Source of the DNA: Pseudorhodoferax sp. Leaf267
GTDB lineage: Bacteria > Pseudomonadota > Gammaproteobacteria > Burkholderiales > Burkholderiaceae_C
Reading direction: 5' to 3'
NCBI RefSeq assembly: GCF_001422405.1
Contig: NZ_LMMV01000022.1
Span: 300,628-364,627 of the forward strand
Length of the DNA: 64,000 nt
In this document: positions 42,888 through 52,021 of the stretch, piece by piece
Layout: each line of letters opens with the position of its first letter
Position numbering within the stretch: the stretch's first letter is position 1
Made by a program: the position numbers and the translations under genes
Notes under the pieces: model-generated
Databases searched by the model: none
The model's input: the letters and a program-made list of their open reading frames with translations, nothing else
Told to the model about the DNA's origin: nothing

Positions 42888-42917
42888 AAAAAAAAGACCG
42901 TCCCATGGGACGGTCTT
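42888..42917 (-). terminator. Rho-independent terminator of rne (bidirectional hairpin)
   Basis: AAGACCGTCCC-AT-GGGACGGTCTT is a perfect 11-bp stem. On the minus strand it runs into eight T, a strong terminator 21 bp after the rne stop. On the plus strand it may also stop hemY transcripts, with a poorer T-run (CTTCTTG). Confidence 0.92.
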
Positions 42918-42938
42918 CTTGTTGGCGCAGGGCCTGTG

Positions 42939-45900
42939 TCAGAACGGCAACTGCATGCTCTTCAGGTCGCGGCGCGTTTCCACGAGGACCAGAGGCTCGT
43001 CGGCGATGACCACCACCGGCGGGCGCTCGCGCGGCACATGGACCGGCTTGGGCTCCGCAGCGATGGCTGCCTGGACGGCTGCGCTCTTGGACGCATCGGT
43101 GGCAATCCACTGCAGGCCCGAGCCTTGCGCGATCTGCTCCAGCTCGGAGACCGGCAATGCGAAGGCGCCGACCTTGGGCAGGCTGCCTGCAGCTGCCGAA
43201 GGTGCCGAGGCAGCAGCCACCGGCATGGCCACAGGCGCAGGCGCAGATGCCGGTGCCGGTGCCGGTGCAACGGCCGGTGCAGCGGGCGCCGGAGCCACAG
43301 GCGCTGCGGCGCTAGGCACCGGCGTGGCTGGCGCTGCGACAGGCTCTGCGGCCGTGGGCGCCACCGACAGGTCTTGCGGTGCGGCAGGCGCAGCATCGGC
43401 AGGCGCCTCGGCGTGTGCCGTTGCAACTGCTTCCTCGGCGAGCGGCTCGGCCTGGCGCAGGGCGCGGTCCTTGCGGTCGCGGCCGTAGCGGTCACGCGAG
43501 CGCTTCTCGCGGCGCGGGGCTTCTTCACCTTCCGCGGCCTCGCCGGCTGCGCCGTTGACCGGCTCACCGGCCGGAGCGCTGGGCTCGGCGGGCTGCTCCT
43601 CGCCCAGCACCGGGACTGCGGAGAAGTACGAAGGACGATCCGTCCGTTCCGGACGTGCGGCCGGCTCGGCTGGCGCGAACGTGTCGGCTTCGCCCTGGGC
43701 TTCGGTACCCGCGACTTCGTTGCCGTTCACCGGGCGTTCTTCGCGGCGGCCACGACCGCCACGGCCACCACGCTCGCGGCCTTCGCGGCCTTCTGGGCGC
43801 TCGCCGGCCTCGCCACGCTCGCGCGGTTCACCACGTTCGCCGCCGCTCCGCGGCGCGCGCAGTGGGCGTTCGGTCATGGCCGCACCTTCTGCGGCGATGC
43901 CGCCGGCCGCTGCGATGCCATCGTCGCCGATGGCACGGGCCTCGCCGTCCTGCCGCTGGCGTCCGCCCTGGCGCTCGCCGCCGCGGCCACCACGGCCGTT
44001 GCGCGGCGTCTGCTCCTGCAGGCCATCGGCGCGCGGCTCGTCGTTACGCGGCTGGCCTTCGCGCGGTGCGCGGGGCTCGCGGCCCTCGCGGCTGTCGCGA
44101 CCTTCCCGGCCCTCTCGGCCTTCACGGCCTTCGCCTTGCCGGCCGCGTCCACCGCGGCCACGGCCTGCCTGGCCCTCACCGCGGGGCGGGCGGCCTTCGC
44201 GCTTGTCCTGCGCGGCGGCCGGCGTGGGCACGGGGGCCGGCGCGGGCGCTTGCGCGACCGGGGCGGGTGCCGGCTTGGCACCGAACAAGCCCTTGATGAA
44301 ACCGAGGAAGCCCTTTTCCATGGGCAGTTCCGGTGCGACGGCCGGGGCGGCCACCGGCGGCGCCACAGGCGCAACCGGCGGCTGCACGGGCTTGGCCACG
44401 GGCTGGGGCGCGGGCGCGTCCGGCAGCACACCCTTGATCACGGGCGTCTGCTTGTTGGTCGGCTCCTGCGAGCGGCGCGTGACGGAGGTCGGATCCTCGA
44501 TCTCGTCAGCCATCTTGTAGCTGGCCTCCATGTGATCCAGGCGCGGATCATCGTGCTTCAGGCGCTCGAGCTTGTAGTTCGGCGTCTCCAGCGTCTTGTT
44601 GGGCACCATCAGCACGTTGATGCGCTGCTTCAACTCGATCTTGGCGATCTCGGTGCGCTTTTCATTCAGCAGGAACGAGGCCACCTCGACGGGCACCTGG
44701 CACATGACCGAAGCCGTGTTGTCCTTCTGGGCCTCTTCCTGAATGATGCGCAGAATCTGCAGCGCCGAGCTCTCGGTGTCGCGGATGTGGCCGGAGCCGC
44801 CGCAGCGCGGGCAGGGGATGGACGAACCTTCCGACAATGCCGGACGCAGGCGCTGGCGGCTCATTTCCATGAGGCCGAACTTGCTGATGGTGCCAAACTG
44901 CACGCGCGCGCGGTCCTGGCGCAGCGAGTCGCGCAGCCGGTTTTCCACGTCGCGGCGGTTGCGGCTCTCTTCCATGTCGATGAAGTCGATCACGATCAGG
45001 CCGCCCAGGTCGCGCAGGCGCATCTGGCGTGCCACTTCTTCGGCGGCTTCCAGGTTGGTGCGGGTCGCGGTTTCCTCGATGTCGCCGCCACGGATGGAGC
45101 GGGCTGAGTTCACGTCCACCGACACCAGCGCCTCGGTGTGGTCGATCACGATGGCGCCGCCGGAGGGCAGGTTCACGGTGCGGGCATAGGCCGACTCGAT
45201 CTGGTGCTCGATCTGGAAGCGGCTGAACAGCGGCGCGTCGTCGCGGTAGCGCTTCACGCGGGCCGCATGCTCGGGCATCACGTGGGCCATGAACTGCTGG
45301 GCCTGCTCGTACACGTCGTCGGTGTCGATCAGGATGTCGCCGATGTCATGGTTGAAGTAGTCGCGGATCGCGCGGATGACGAGGCTGGATTCCTGGTAGA
45401 TCAGGAAGGCGCCCTTGCCGCCCTTGGAAGCGCCGTCGATGGCGTTCCACAGCTTGAGCAGGTAGTTCAGGTCCCACTGCAACTCGGGTGCGCTGCGGCC
45501 GATGCCGGCTGTGCGCGCGATGATGCTCATGCCCTTGGGGTATTCGAGCTGGTCCATCGCCTCCTTGAGCTCGGCCCGGTCATCGCCCTCGATGCGGCGC
45601 GACACGCCGCCGCCGCGCGGGTTGTTGGGCATCAGCACCACGTAGCGGCCGGCCAGCGACACGAAGGTCGTCAGCGCCGCGCCCTTATTGCCACGCTCTT
45701 CTTTCTCGACCTGGACCAACAGCTCCTGGCCCTCGCGGATCACGTCGTTGATGCGCGCCTGGCTGACCGAGACACCCTCGGCGAAGTACTGTTTGGAGAT
45801 TTCCTTGAACGGCAGGAAACCGTGGCGGTCTTCGCCGTAGTCGACGAAGCAAGCTTCGAGCGAGGGCTCGACGCGCGTCACGACGGCCTTGTAGATGTTG

Positions 45901-46016
45901 CCCTTGCGCTGTTCGCGTCCCTCGATCTCGATTTCGTAGTCGAGCAGCTTCTGCCCGTCGACGATGGCCAGGCGGCGCTCTTCGGCCTGCGTGGCATTGA
46001 TCAGCATCCGTTTCAT
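42939..46016 (-). CDS. rne: ribonuclease E
   Basis: RNase E is the endonuclease that starts mRNA decay and matures rRNA and tRNA. The 1025-residue protein opens [17 protein letters not shown], with an S1 domain (about 35-120), a 5'-sensor/RNase H-like region and the catalytic Asp residues in [10 protein letters not shown] and [12 protein letters not shown]. The Zn-link is CPRCGGSG. From about residue 520 the C-terminal half is low-complexity: Pro/Ala-rich, then Arg/Gly/Glu-rich (RNA-binding and degradosome scaffold), ending in a short conserved tail. A 545-bp non-coding leader precedes it, as expected for an autoregulated rne. Confidence 0.97.
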   Translation of the reverse strand: MKRMLINATQAEERRLAIVDGQKLLDYEIEIEGREQRKGNIYKAVVTRVEPSLEACFVDYGEDRHGFLPFKEISKQYFAEGVSVSQARINDVIREGQELLVQVEKEERGNKGAALTTFVSLAGRYVVLMPNNPRGGGVSRRIEGDDRAELKEAMDQLEYPKGMSIIARTAGIGRSAPELQWDLNYLLKLWNAIDGASKGGKGAFLIYQESSLVIRAIRDYFNHDIGDILIDTDDVYEQAQQFMAHVMPEHAARVKRYRDDAPLFSRFQIEHQIESAYARTVNLPSGGAIVIDHTEALVSVDVNSARSIRGGDIEETATRTNLEAAEEVARQMRLRDLGGLIVIDFIDMEESRNRRDVENRLRDSLRQDRARVQFGTISKFGLMEMSRQRLRPALSEGSSIPCPRCGGSGHIRDTESSALQILRIIQEEAQKDNTASVMCQVPVEVASFLLNEKRTEIAKIELKQRINVLMVPNKTLETPNYKLERLKHDDPRLDHMEASYKMADEIEDPTSVTRRSQEPTNKQTPVIKGVLPDAPAPQPVAKPVQPPVAPVAPPVAAPAVAPELPMEKGFLGFIKGLFGAKPAPAPVAQAPAPAPVPTPAAAQDKREGRPPRGEGQAGRGRGGRGRQGEGREGREGREGRDSREGREPRAPREGQPRNDEPRADGLQEQTPRNGRGGRGGERQGGRQRQDGEARAIGDDGIAAAGGIAAEGAAMTERPLRAPRSGGERGEPRERGEAGERPEGREGRERGGRGGRGRREERPVNGNEVAGTEAQGEADTFAPAEPAARPERTDRPSYFSAVPVLGEEQPAEPSAPAGEPVNGAAGEAAEGEEAPRREKRSRDRYGRDRKDRALRQAEPLAEEAVATAHAEAPADAAPAAPQDLSVAPTAAEPVAAPATPVPSAAAPVAPAPAAPAVAPAPAPASAPAPVAMPVAAASAPSAAAGSLPKVGAFALPVSELEQIAQGSGLQWIATDASKSAAVQAAIAAEPKPVHVPRERPPVVVIADEPLVLVETRRDLKSMQLPF

Positions 46017-46561
46017 GGGTAGCGGTCCTTCATTGGGCTCTTGCGAGACCCGTATGTCTTCAAAACGTCATGGTTCCGGGGGAACCTTTGATGCCTGAAC
46101 GAACGCTCTTGAAACGAAGGGAATTGCCGGAGAGCCGACACCTGCGAGCACCTAGCTCTTCAGATGGGGCATGGGCGCGTGGATGGTGCAATTTGCAGAA
46201 GGCTCCGCCAATTCGCCGATGCGAGGGGTGACGAAGATTGCGGGCATGGCGCGCGGCGTATGCCAGAGCCGGGCCACGCTGGCAAAGGCCAGCGCAGGCA
46301 GGTTCGCATCAGCAGTCTGTGCACCATGTCTTGCTTTGATCCGCCGGCCTGGCTGCAATGCAGCGCATCGCAGCCAGGCCGGCTTGGGGTATTCCGTATC
46401 AGGGTTTCAATTGCGTCGCCCGCCTCGGTCGACGGTGGCCGCCACCCTGCCCAGTGCGGAACAGGATCGACAGCCAACGCCTCGGAGTGGCATCGCCTCG
46501 CAGCGTCGGCGGGGTTGTGCTCTAAACTCGTGATTTATCAAGCACTTAGGCTGAGACGCTG
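46017..46561 (-). other. long structured leader of rne (divergent spacer to rluC)
   Basis: There is no convincing gene in these 545 bases. On the rne strand there are at least three perfect hairpins: a 14-bp stem (46341-46381), CGCTGGC-CTTT-GCCAGCG (46277-46294) and GGTTCC-CCC-GGAACC (46072-46086). AAGGA lies 9-10 nt before the rne ATG. In E. coli, RNase E controls its own mRNA through 5'-UTR hairpins, so a similar leader is likely, but the sequence does not prove it. The rluC promoter must lie at the distal end; a poor candidate is TTGTGC-N15-TATCAA (46515-46541). Confidence 0.6.
46341..46381. repeat. 14-bp perfect inverted repeat in the rne leader
   Basis: GCCGGCCTGGCTGC (46341-46354) and GCAGCCAGGCCGGC (46368-46381) are perfectly complementary, with a 13-nt loop. 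It has no T-run on either side, so it is not a standard terminator. It is the strongest RNA structure in the rne leader. Confidence 0.85.
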
Positions 46562-47557
46562 GTGAAAAATATTATAGGTGCTAAGAACCAGCAGCCGGCC
46601 CCCGCCAGCAAATTGGTTCAGGTCGGGCCGGACGCCGATGGCCAGCGCCTGGACAACTTCCTCGTGCGCGAGCTCAAGGGCGTGCCCAAGAGCCATGTCT
46701 ACCGCATCATCCGCAGCGGTGAAGTGCGCGTGAACAAGGGCCGTGCCGACGCCAGCACCCGCCTGGCCGAAGGCGACAGCGTGCGGCTCCCGCCGGTGCG
46801 CGTGTCCGAGCGTGTGGAGCAGAAATCGGCCGCCATGGCCCAGGCGGCACCGGCGCGCACCTTCCCCGTGCTGCACGAGGACGACAGCTTCCTGGCCATC
46901 GACAAGCCGGCCGGCGTGGCCGTGCATGGCGGCAGCGGTGTTGACTTTGGCGTGATCGAGCAGCTGCGCATGGCGCGGCCCGGTGCGCCGTTCCTCGAAT
47001 TGGTGCATCGATTGGACCGCGAGACCTCGGGCGTACTGCTGATCGCCAAGAAGCGCAGCGCACTCAAGCACCTGCAGGACCAGTTCCGCGAGCGCGAGAC
47101 CGGCAAGACCTATCTGGCATTGGCGCTGGGCGCCTGGCCGGCCAACCACAAGGTGCTGGACAAACCACTGGTCAAGTTCCTGCTGCCCGGCAAGCCCGGA
47201 ACCGAGGGCGAGCGCCGCGTGCGCGTGGCGGCGCGCGACGACCCGGACGGCATGCGCTCCATTACGCTGGTCAAGCTGGCGCAGGCCCTGGTGGACTTCA
47301 GCCTGCTGGAGGTGACGATCAAGACCGGACGCACACACCAGATCCGCGTGCACCTGGCCAGCGAGGGCCATCCCATCGCCGGCGACGACAAATACGGCGA
47401 CTTCGCGCTGAACAAGAGCCTGGCCAAGCAGGGCCTGGCGCGCATGTTCCTGCACGCCTGGCGCCTGCGACTGGTCCATCCAGCGACCGGCGAGACTGTG
47501 CAACTGGAGGCCGCCCTGCCGTCGGAGCTGGCAGGTTTTCTGGCGAGCCAGAGATAG
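46562..47557 (+). CDS. rluC: 23S rRNA pseudouridine synthase RluC-type
   Basis: RluC makes pseudouridines at 955, 2504 and 2580 of 23S rRNA in E. coli. The 331-residue protein has an S4 domain (about 20-80, with GQRLDNFLVRELKG and SHVYRIIRSGEVRVNKGR). A RluA-family catalytic domain follows, with Asp152 in ELVHRLDRETSGVLLIAKK, and then KTGRTHQIRVHLA. The GTG at 46562 gives MKNIIGAKNQ; it is the only start near the first conserved block. It is divergent from rne, with a HAD gene 31 bp downstream. Confidence 0.95.
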   Translation: MKNIIGAKNQQPAPASKLVQVGPDADGQRLDNFLVRELKGVPKSHVYRIIRSGEVRVNKGRADASTRLAEGDSVRLPPVRVSERVEQKSAAMAQAAPARTFPVLHEDDSFLAIDKPAGVAVHGGSGVDFGVIEQLRMARPGAPFLELVHRLDRETSGVLLIAKKRSALKHLQDQFRERETGKTYLALALGAWPANHKVLDKPLVKFLLPGKPGTEGERRVRVAARDDPDGMRSITLVKLAQALVDFSLLEVTIKTGRTHQIRVHLASEGHPIAGDDKYGDFALNKSLAKQGLARMFLHAWRLRLVHPATGETVQLEAALPSELAGFLASQR

Positions 47558-47588
47558 GCCACCCGCACCAACGGGCGAGAATCAGCGC

Positions 47589-48245
47589 ATGCAAGCCAGA
47601 AAATTTGACCTGATCGCGTTCGATTGGGACGGGACGCTGTTCGATTCCACAGCCATCATCACGCGCTGCATCCAGGCGGCCGTGCGCGACGTGGGCGGCA
47701 CCGTGCCCACGGACGCCGCGGCATCGTTCGTGATCGGTATGGCGCTGACGCAGGCCCTGGCCCATGCGGCGCCGGACGTGCCCCAGGAGCGCTATCCAGA
47801 GCTGGGCGCGCGGTACCGCCACCACTACATGGCGCACCAGCACGACATCGTGCTGTTCCAGGGCGTTGTGCCGATGCTGCGGGCGCTGAAGGAGCAGCAG
47901 GTGACGCTGACGGTAGCCACTGGCAAATCGCGGCGCGGTCTGGACGAGGCGCTGCGCACGGTCGAGTTGCAAGGGCTGTTCGATGGCTCGCGCACGGCCG
48001 ACGAGACCGCCGGCAAGCCGCACCCGCGCATGCTGCACGAGCTGATGCACGAATTCGGCGTGGCGCCCGAACGCACGCTCATGGTGGGCGACACCACGCA
48101 CGACCTGCAGATGGCCGTGAACGCGCGCTGTGCCAGCGTGGGCGTCAGCTACGGCGCCCATCCCTTCGGCGAATTCGCCAGCCTGAACCCGCTGTTCGTC
48201 GCGCACTCGGTGGCCGAACTGCACAGCTGGTTGCTGCCGGCCTGA
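47589..48245 (+). CDS. HAD-superfamily phosphatase (Gph-like, subfamily IA)
   Basis: The 218-residue protein has the nucleophile motif DWDGTLFDS (Asp12 nucleophile, Asp14 acid/base), TVATGKSRRG (motif II), KPHPRML (motif III Lys) and MVGDTTHDLQMA (motif IV). A helical cap lies between residues 18 and 90. It resembles phosphoglycolate phosphatase, but the true substrate is open. It follows rluC and precedes the Rieske gene by 19 bp, an arrangement found in many Burkholderiales. Confidence 0.9.
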   Translation: MQARKFDLIAFDWDGTLFDSTAIITRCIQAAVRDVGGTVPTDAAASFVIGMALTQALAHAAPDVPQERYPELGARYRHHYMAHQHDIVLFQGVVPMLRALKEQQVTLTVATGKSRRGLDEALRTVELQGLFDGSRTADETAGKPHPRMLHELMHEFGVAPERTLMVGDTTHDLQMAVNARCASVGVSYGAHPFGEFASLNPLFVAHSVAELHSWLLPA

Positions 48246-48264
48246 AGCTTGCAGGCAGCTCGCC

Positions 48265-48627
48265 ATGGACGCCGTCGCGCTGTGCAATTCCAGGGACCTG
48301 GCCGATGGCGGCGAGGCCGTGCCCTTCGACGTGGTGTACCAGGGCCAGACCTGCCGCGCGTTCGCGGTGCGCTACCGGGGCCAGGCTCATGCGTACTTGA
48401 ACCGCTGCACGCACGTTGCCATGGAGCTGGATTACCAGCCGAACCGATTCTTCGACGACAGCGGCGAATGGCTGCTCTGCGCTACACATGGCGCAGCCTA
48501 CCGCCCCGATACGGGCGCGTGTGGTGGCGGGCCTTGCCGCGGCGGTCTCGTCAAGATCGCGTTGTCCGAATCCGACGGTGTGGTGCACTGGCATACTCGG
48601 CCTCAGTTGCAGCCCGTCATCTTCTAG
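48265..48627 (+). CDS. small Rieske [2Fe-2S] protein
   Basis: The 120-residue soluble protein has the cluster ligands Cys48-x-His50 (NRCTH) and Cys72-x2-His75 (LLCATHGAAY). The spacing between the two motifs is 21 residues, typical of Rieske ferredoxins. There is no TM segment or oxygenase domain. Two further Cys lie in ACGGGPCRGG. The partner is unknown. It lies between a HAD phosphatase and an S49 peptidase on the same strand, probably in one transcription unit. Confidence 0.9.
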   Translation: MDAVALCNSRDLADGGEAVPFDVVYQGQTCRAFAVRYRGQAHAYLNRCTHVAMELDYQPNRFFDDSGEWLLCATHGAAYRPDTGACGGGPCRGGLVKIALSESDGVVHWHTRPQLQPVIF

Positions 48628-48657
48628 TGCCGTACCCCGTGCCGGCCCGCCATCGCC

Positions 48658-49629
48658 ATGAGTGATCCGCAGTTGCCCGGTGATGCCGGCCGAAATTCCC
48701 CTGACGTTCAATGGGAGCGTGCCACGCTGGAGCGCCTGGCGTTCGCGTCGCTCAAGGAACAGCGCGCGGCCCGGCGCTGGAAGACGTTCACCCGACTCTC
48801 GTGGCTGGCGTTCTTCATCGTGATCGCCTGGATCCTGCTGTTGCGTGCGGCGCCGACTACCGACAAGTCGACCGAGCACACGGCGGTGGTAGAGATCAAG
48901 GGGGAGATCGCCTCCGGGGCCGATGCCAGCGCCGAATCCATCGTGGCGGCCATGCGCAGCGCGTTCGAGGACACGGGCGCCCAGGCCGTCGTGTTGCTGA
49001 TCAATTCGCCGGGCGGCAGCCCCGTGCAGGCCGGCATCATCAACGACGAGATCCTGCGGCTCAAGGCCAAGCACAACAAGCCCGTCTATGCGGTCGTGGA
49101 AGAAGCCTGTGCCTCTGCCGCCTACTACATCGCCGTCGGTGCGGACCAGATCTTCGTGGACAAGGCCAGCATCGTGGGCAGCATCGGCGTGCTGATGGAC
49201 GGTTTCGGCTTCACCGGCCTGATGGACAAGGTGGGCGTGGAGCGTCGGCTGCTGACCGCCGGGGAGAACAAGGGCTTCCTGGACCCCTTCAGTCCGCAGA
49301 GCGACGCCCAGCGTGCGCTGGCGCAGACCATGCTGGACACCATCCACCAGCAGTTCATCGCCGTCGTCAAGAAAGGACGCGGCGAGCGGCTGAAGGAGAC
49401 GCCCGAAACCTTCACCGGCTTGTTCTGGAGCGGCGAACAAGCCGTCAACCAGGGGCTGGCGGACCATTTCGGCAATCTGGACTATGTGGCGCGCGAGGTC
49501 GTCAAGGCCGAAGAGATCGTCGACTACACGCACCGCGAAAATGTGGCCGAGCGTCTGGCCAAGCGCTTCGGCGCTGCGTTCGGCGAGGGCGCGGTGCGCG
49601 CCCTGAAGTCCGTGCCGATGCTGCGCTGA
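48658..49629 (+). CDS. S49-family signal peptide peptidase (SppA/SohB type)
   Basis: The 323-residue protein has one N-terminal TM (about 46-63) and then a periplasmic serine protease domain. The catalytic pair is Ser153 (EEACASAAYYIA) and Lys205 (AGENKGFLDPF), with INSPGGSP as an oxyanion/strand motif and SIVGSIGV. The half-length form works as an oligomer to clear signal peptides from the membrane. It is convergent with, and directly abuts, the RsmI-like gene. Confidence 0.93.
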   Translation: MSDPQLPGDAGRNSPDVQWERATLERLAFASLKEQRAARRWKTFTRLSWLAFFIVIAWILLLRAAPTTDKSTEHTAVVEIKGEIASGADASAESIVAAMRSAFEDTGAQAVVLLINSPGGSPVQAGIINDEILRLKAKHNKPVYAVVEEACASAAYYIAVGADQIFVDKASIVGSIGVLMDGFGFTGLMDKVGVERRLLTAGENKGFLDPFSPQSDAQRALAQTMLDTIHQQFIAVVKKGRGERLKETPETFTGLFWSGEQAVNQGLADHFGNLDYVAREVVKAEEIVDYTHRENVAERLAKRFGAAFGEGAVRALKSVPMLR

Positions 49630-50385
49630 TCAGCGGCCGATCGCGAACACCGCCGGTACGTCCGGCAGCGCCGCCGCCTCGTGCGCGCGCCAGGCCTTGA
49701 CGGTGCGGCTGGCGATCCTGGCATCTGCAAGTGTCAATCCGCTCGCAATGCCCAGCCGGGTGTTGTGCTGCAGGGTGTGCACCAGGGCGCGGCGCAGTAC
49801 CTCGCTGCGGTACGGCGTTTCGATGAACAACTGCGTCTGGCCGGTCTTGAGGGCCAGGGATTCCAGCGTGCGGATGCGCTGCGCACGCGCATCGGCTTCC
49901 TGTGGCAAATAACCGACGAAGGCGAAGTTCTGGCCATTGAGGCCACTGGCGGCCAGGGCCAGCAACAGCGCGCTGGGGCCGACCAGCGGCACGACCTGCA
50001 GTTCCAGCGCATGGGCGGCGCGCACGACCGAGCTGCCGGGGTCGGCGATGGCCGGCATGCCGGCTTCGCTGACAAGCCCGATGTCATGGCCTTGAAGGGC
50101 CGCCGCCAGCAGCGGCGAGGCGTCGAAGCCGGGCCCATGGTCACCCTTCTTGTGGACTTCGCGCGGCAATTCAGTCAGCGTCTGCTGCTGCACGGCGCAG
50201 GCCAGTGGTACGACGGCGTCGATGCGCTTGAGATACGCGCGCGTCGTTTTTGCGTTTTCGCAGATCCAGTGCGTGAGCCTGGCCGCCGCCTGCAGCGTGC
50301 CCAGCGGGATGGCGTCCTGCAAAGGGGCCTGCGTGTCGCAGCCGAAATCCAGCGGCGCGGGGACCAAGAACAGACGACCCTTCAT
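49630..50385 (-). CDS. RsmI-like SAM-dependent methyltransferase (tetrapyrrole-methylase fold)
   Basis: The 251-residue protein has the fold of RsmI: LVPAPLDFG at the start, DIGLVSEAGMPAIADPGSSVVRAAH and PLVGPSALLLALAASGLNGQNFAFVGYLP, with LFIETPYRSEVLR later. The motifs are shifted from canonical RsmI (SEAGMPAIADPG in place of SDAGTPLISDPG). It is therefore probably a paralogue with a different or unknown target rather than the 16S rRNA C1402 enzyme. Its start overlaps the maf stop as ATGA. Confidence 0.82.
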   Translation of the reverse strand: MKGRLFLVPAPLDFGCDTQAPLQDAIPLGTLQAAARLTHWICENAKTTRAYLKRIDAVVPLACAVQQQTLTELPREVHKKGDHGPGFDASPLLAAALQGHDIGLVSEAGMPAIADPGSSVVRAAHALELQVVPLVGPSALLLALAASGLNGQNFAFVGYLPQEADARAQRIRTLESLALKTGQTQLFIETPYRSEVLRRALVHTLQHNTRLGIASGLTLADARIASRTVKAWRAHEAAALPDVPAVFAIGR

Positions 50386-51002
50386 GGGACGGCCGGCGTC
50401 AGCAGCGGCAGGCCCGCCGCACGCAGCAGCCTGCAGGTCTCGATCAGCGGCAGGCCGATCAAGGCCGTCGGGTCGTCGCTCGTGATGGATGTGAGCAAGA
50501 CGATGCCCAGGCCCTCGCTCTTCGCGCTGCCGGCGCAGTCGTAGGGCTGCTCGGCCAGCAGGTAGGCCTCGATCTCGGCATCGTCGAGCATGCGAAAGCG
50601 CACCTGGACCGTGACGAGCGCGGTCTCCTCGAAGGCGGCAGCGGCATGGACCACGCTCAGCGCGGTCTGGAACAGCACGGTCTGGCCGCGCATCTCGCGC
50701 AGCTGCGCGGTGGCCCTTGCGTGCGTTCCGGGCTTGCCCAGCGGGCGGCCGTTCAAGTCCGCCACTTGGTCGGAGCCGATGACGATGGCATCGGGTTGCA
50801 GTGCCGCGACGGCCCTGGCCTTGGCCAGGGCGAGCCGGCAGGCCAGATGGGCCGGCTTCTCGCCAGGCTGCGGCGTTTCGTCGACCTCGGGGGCGACGAC
50901 CTCGAAGGGCAGGCGCAGCCGTGACAGCAGTTCGCGGCGGTAACGGGAGGTGGAGCCGAGGATCAGGGGAGGCCGTGGCGCAGTCGCGGCGGGGTGGAGC
51001 AT
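50382..51002 (-). CDS. Maf-family nucleotide pyrophosphatase (YceF type)
   Basis: The 206-residue protein has the Maf motifs LILGSTSRYRRELLSRL, PEVDETPQPGE, LALAKARAV and VIGSDQVADLNG. STSRYRR and the SDQVA block suggest the YceF (7-methyl-GTP pyrophosphatase) branch rather than the dTTP/UTP branch. It removes modified or non-canonical nucleotides. It is divergent from yceD across 26 bp and coupled to the RsmI-like gene. Confidence 0.9.
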   Translation of the reverse strand: MLHPAATAPRPPLILGSTSRYRRELLSRLRLPFEVVAPEVDETPQPGEKPAHLACRLALAKARAVAALQPDAIVIGSDQVADLNGRPLGKPGTHARATAQLREMRGQTVLFQTALSVVHAAAAFEETALVTVQVRFRMLDDAEIEAYLLAEQPYDCAGSAKSEGLGIVLLTSITSDDPTALIGLPLIETCRLLRAAGLPLLTPAVP

Positions 51003-51015
51003 GCGGCGATTCTCT

Positions 51016-51021
51016 TACACT
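51016..51021 (+). promoter_or_regulatory. -10 box close to the yceD start
   Basis: TACACT ends 7 nt before the yceD ATG in a 26-bp divergent gap. It predicts a leaderless yceD mRNA. No clear -35 box. Confidence 0.35.
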
Positions 51022-51028
51022 GCCGCGC

Positions 51029-51583
51029 ATGAAATCGGACAAGCAGTCACGTGGTCTGGACGTCAAGGCCTTCGCCCAGTCGGGCGGCGTGCGCGAACAG
51101 GAGGGGCTTCTCGCGGACTTTCCGCGTTTGTCGCAAGAAGCGGAAGGCCGCGCGCCTGACACGCCCGTGCGCTGGCGTGCGGTGGGCGAGCAGCGCGAAG
51201 GCGGCGGTGTGGCGCAGGCCTGGCTGCACCTGACGGCCGAGACGCAGTTGCCCGTCACCTGCCAGCGCTGCCTGGAGCCGGTCGCGTTGCCGTTGTCGGT
51301 GGACCGCTGGTTCCGTTTCGTGGCCGATGAGGCCACAGCCGAGCGGGAGGACGAGGAGGCCGAGGAAGATGTGCTGGTGCTGGATCCGGCTTTCGACCTA
51401 CCAAGCCTGGTCGAGGACGAGTTGTTGATGGAGCTGCCCTTGGTGCCACGCCACGCGGTATGCCCGACCACGGTCGCCCTGGAGCATGCCGACCCCGATT
51501 TCGAGGAGGCAAAAGAGGCCAAGCCAAACCCCTTCGGCGTGCTGGCCGGCATGAAACTGAAGCCCGGAAAGGACGAGCACTAG
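51029..51583 (+). CDS. yceD: YceD/DUF177-family 23S rRNA accumulation protein
   Basis: The 184-residue acidic protein has the DUF177 core: LTAETQLPVTCQRCLEPVALPLSV (Cys pair), the acidic stretch FRFVADEATAEREDEEAEED, and LPSLVEDELLMELPLVPRH followed by a single Cys and the NPFGVLAGMKL end. YceD homologues affect 23S rRNA accumulation and are nearly always just upstream of rpmF, as here (143 bp). It probably starts from a promoter with almost no leader. Confidence 0.93.
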   Translation: MKSDKQSRGLDVKAFAQSGGVREQEGLLADFPRLSQEAEGRAPDTPVRWRAVGEQREGGGVAQAWLHLTAETQLPVTCQRCLEPVALPLSVDRWFRFVADEATAEREDEEAEEDVLVLDPAFDLPSLVEDELLMELPLVPRHAVCPTTVALEHADPDFEEAKEAKPNPFGVLAGMKLKPGKDEH

Positions 51584-51603
51584 TTTGCTCCGGCCCGCTG
51601 GGC

Positions 51604-51609
51604 TATAAT
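51604..51609 (+). promoter_or_regulatory. -10 box of the rpmF-plsX-fab promoter
   Basis: A perfect TATAAT lies 118 bp before rpmF, just after the yceD stop. A poor -35 (TAGTTT, 51581-51586) is 17 bp upstream. The leader of about 110 nt before rpmF has no gene. Confidence 0.5.
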
Positions 51610-51726
51610 CGCGGGCTTCGCGCGCCGTGGACACCGTAGACTTTTGTTGCAGGTGGTTCGTCCGGCCAGGTCTTGCCAGTGGTTTGGCGTGATCCTCGCA
51701 ACCCCTCATTCGTCTAGGAGCCAAGC

Positions 51727-51909
51727 ATGGCAGTCCAGCAGAACAAAAAGTCCCCGTCCAAGCGTGGCATGCACCGTTCGCACAACGCGTTGAACGTTCC
51801 CGGCATCGCCGTGGAGCCGACAACGGGTGAAACCCACCTGCGTCACCACATCAGCCCCAACGGCTTCTACCGTGGCCGTCAGGTCCTGAAGAACAAGTCC
51901 GAAGCCTGA
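51727..51909 (+). CDS. rpmF: 50S ribosomal protein L32
   Basis: The 60-residue basic protein is complete: [20 protein letters not shown], then [12 protein letters not shown]. This is the Cys-less L32 form ([10 protein letters not shown]) seen in Proteobacteria without a zinc ribbon. AGGAG lies upstream. It is the first gene before the plsX-fab cluster, the standard bacterial linkage; a terminator hairpin follows. Confidence 0.98.
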   Translation: MAVQQNKKSPSKRGMHRSHNALNVPGIAVEPTTGETHLRHHISPNGFYRGRQVLKNKSEA

Positions 51910-51925
51910 CCGCTTCGTCCACCGG

Positions 51926-51965
51926 GCCCGTGGCTACGCTTGCAGTAGCGACGGGCTTTTCTTTT
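51926..51965 (+). terminator. Rho-independent terminator or attenuator after rpmF
   Basis: GCCCGT (51926-51931) pairs with ACGGGC (51951-51956) with inner CTAC/GTAG pairing, followed by TTTTCTTTT. It lies between rpmF and plsX. Partial readthrough would be needed if plsX shares the rpmF promoter. Confidence 0.85.
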
Positions 51966-52021
51966 GGTGCTGGTGTCGGCTTGTCCCCGCCCACCGGTGC
52001 TGCGGACGTACAGTTGCACCC

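Noticed and set aside
43200-44300. Apparent repeat region (Ala/Pro and Arg/Gly-rich) as a possible recombination or CRISPR-like array
   Set aside because: It is the normal low-complexity C-terminal half of RNase E; there are no regular repeat-spacer units.
42936-45107. Long open frame opposite rne (about 720 codons)
   Set aside because: It is a shadow of the GC-rich, Arg/Ala-rich rne frame: low-complexity translation, no family motif, and rne has clear catalytic motifs on the other strand.
46152-46533. Short frames on both strands in the rne leader
   Set aside because: They have no ribosome sites or recognisable motifs and overlap strong RNA hairpins. I treat the region as non-coding leader.
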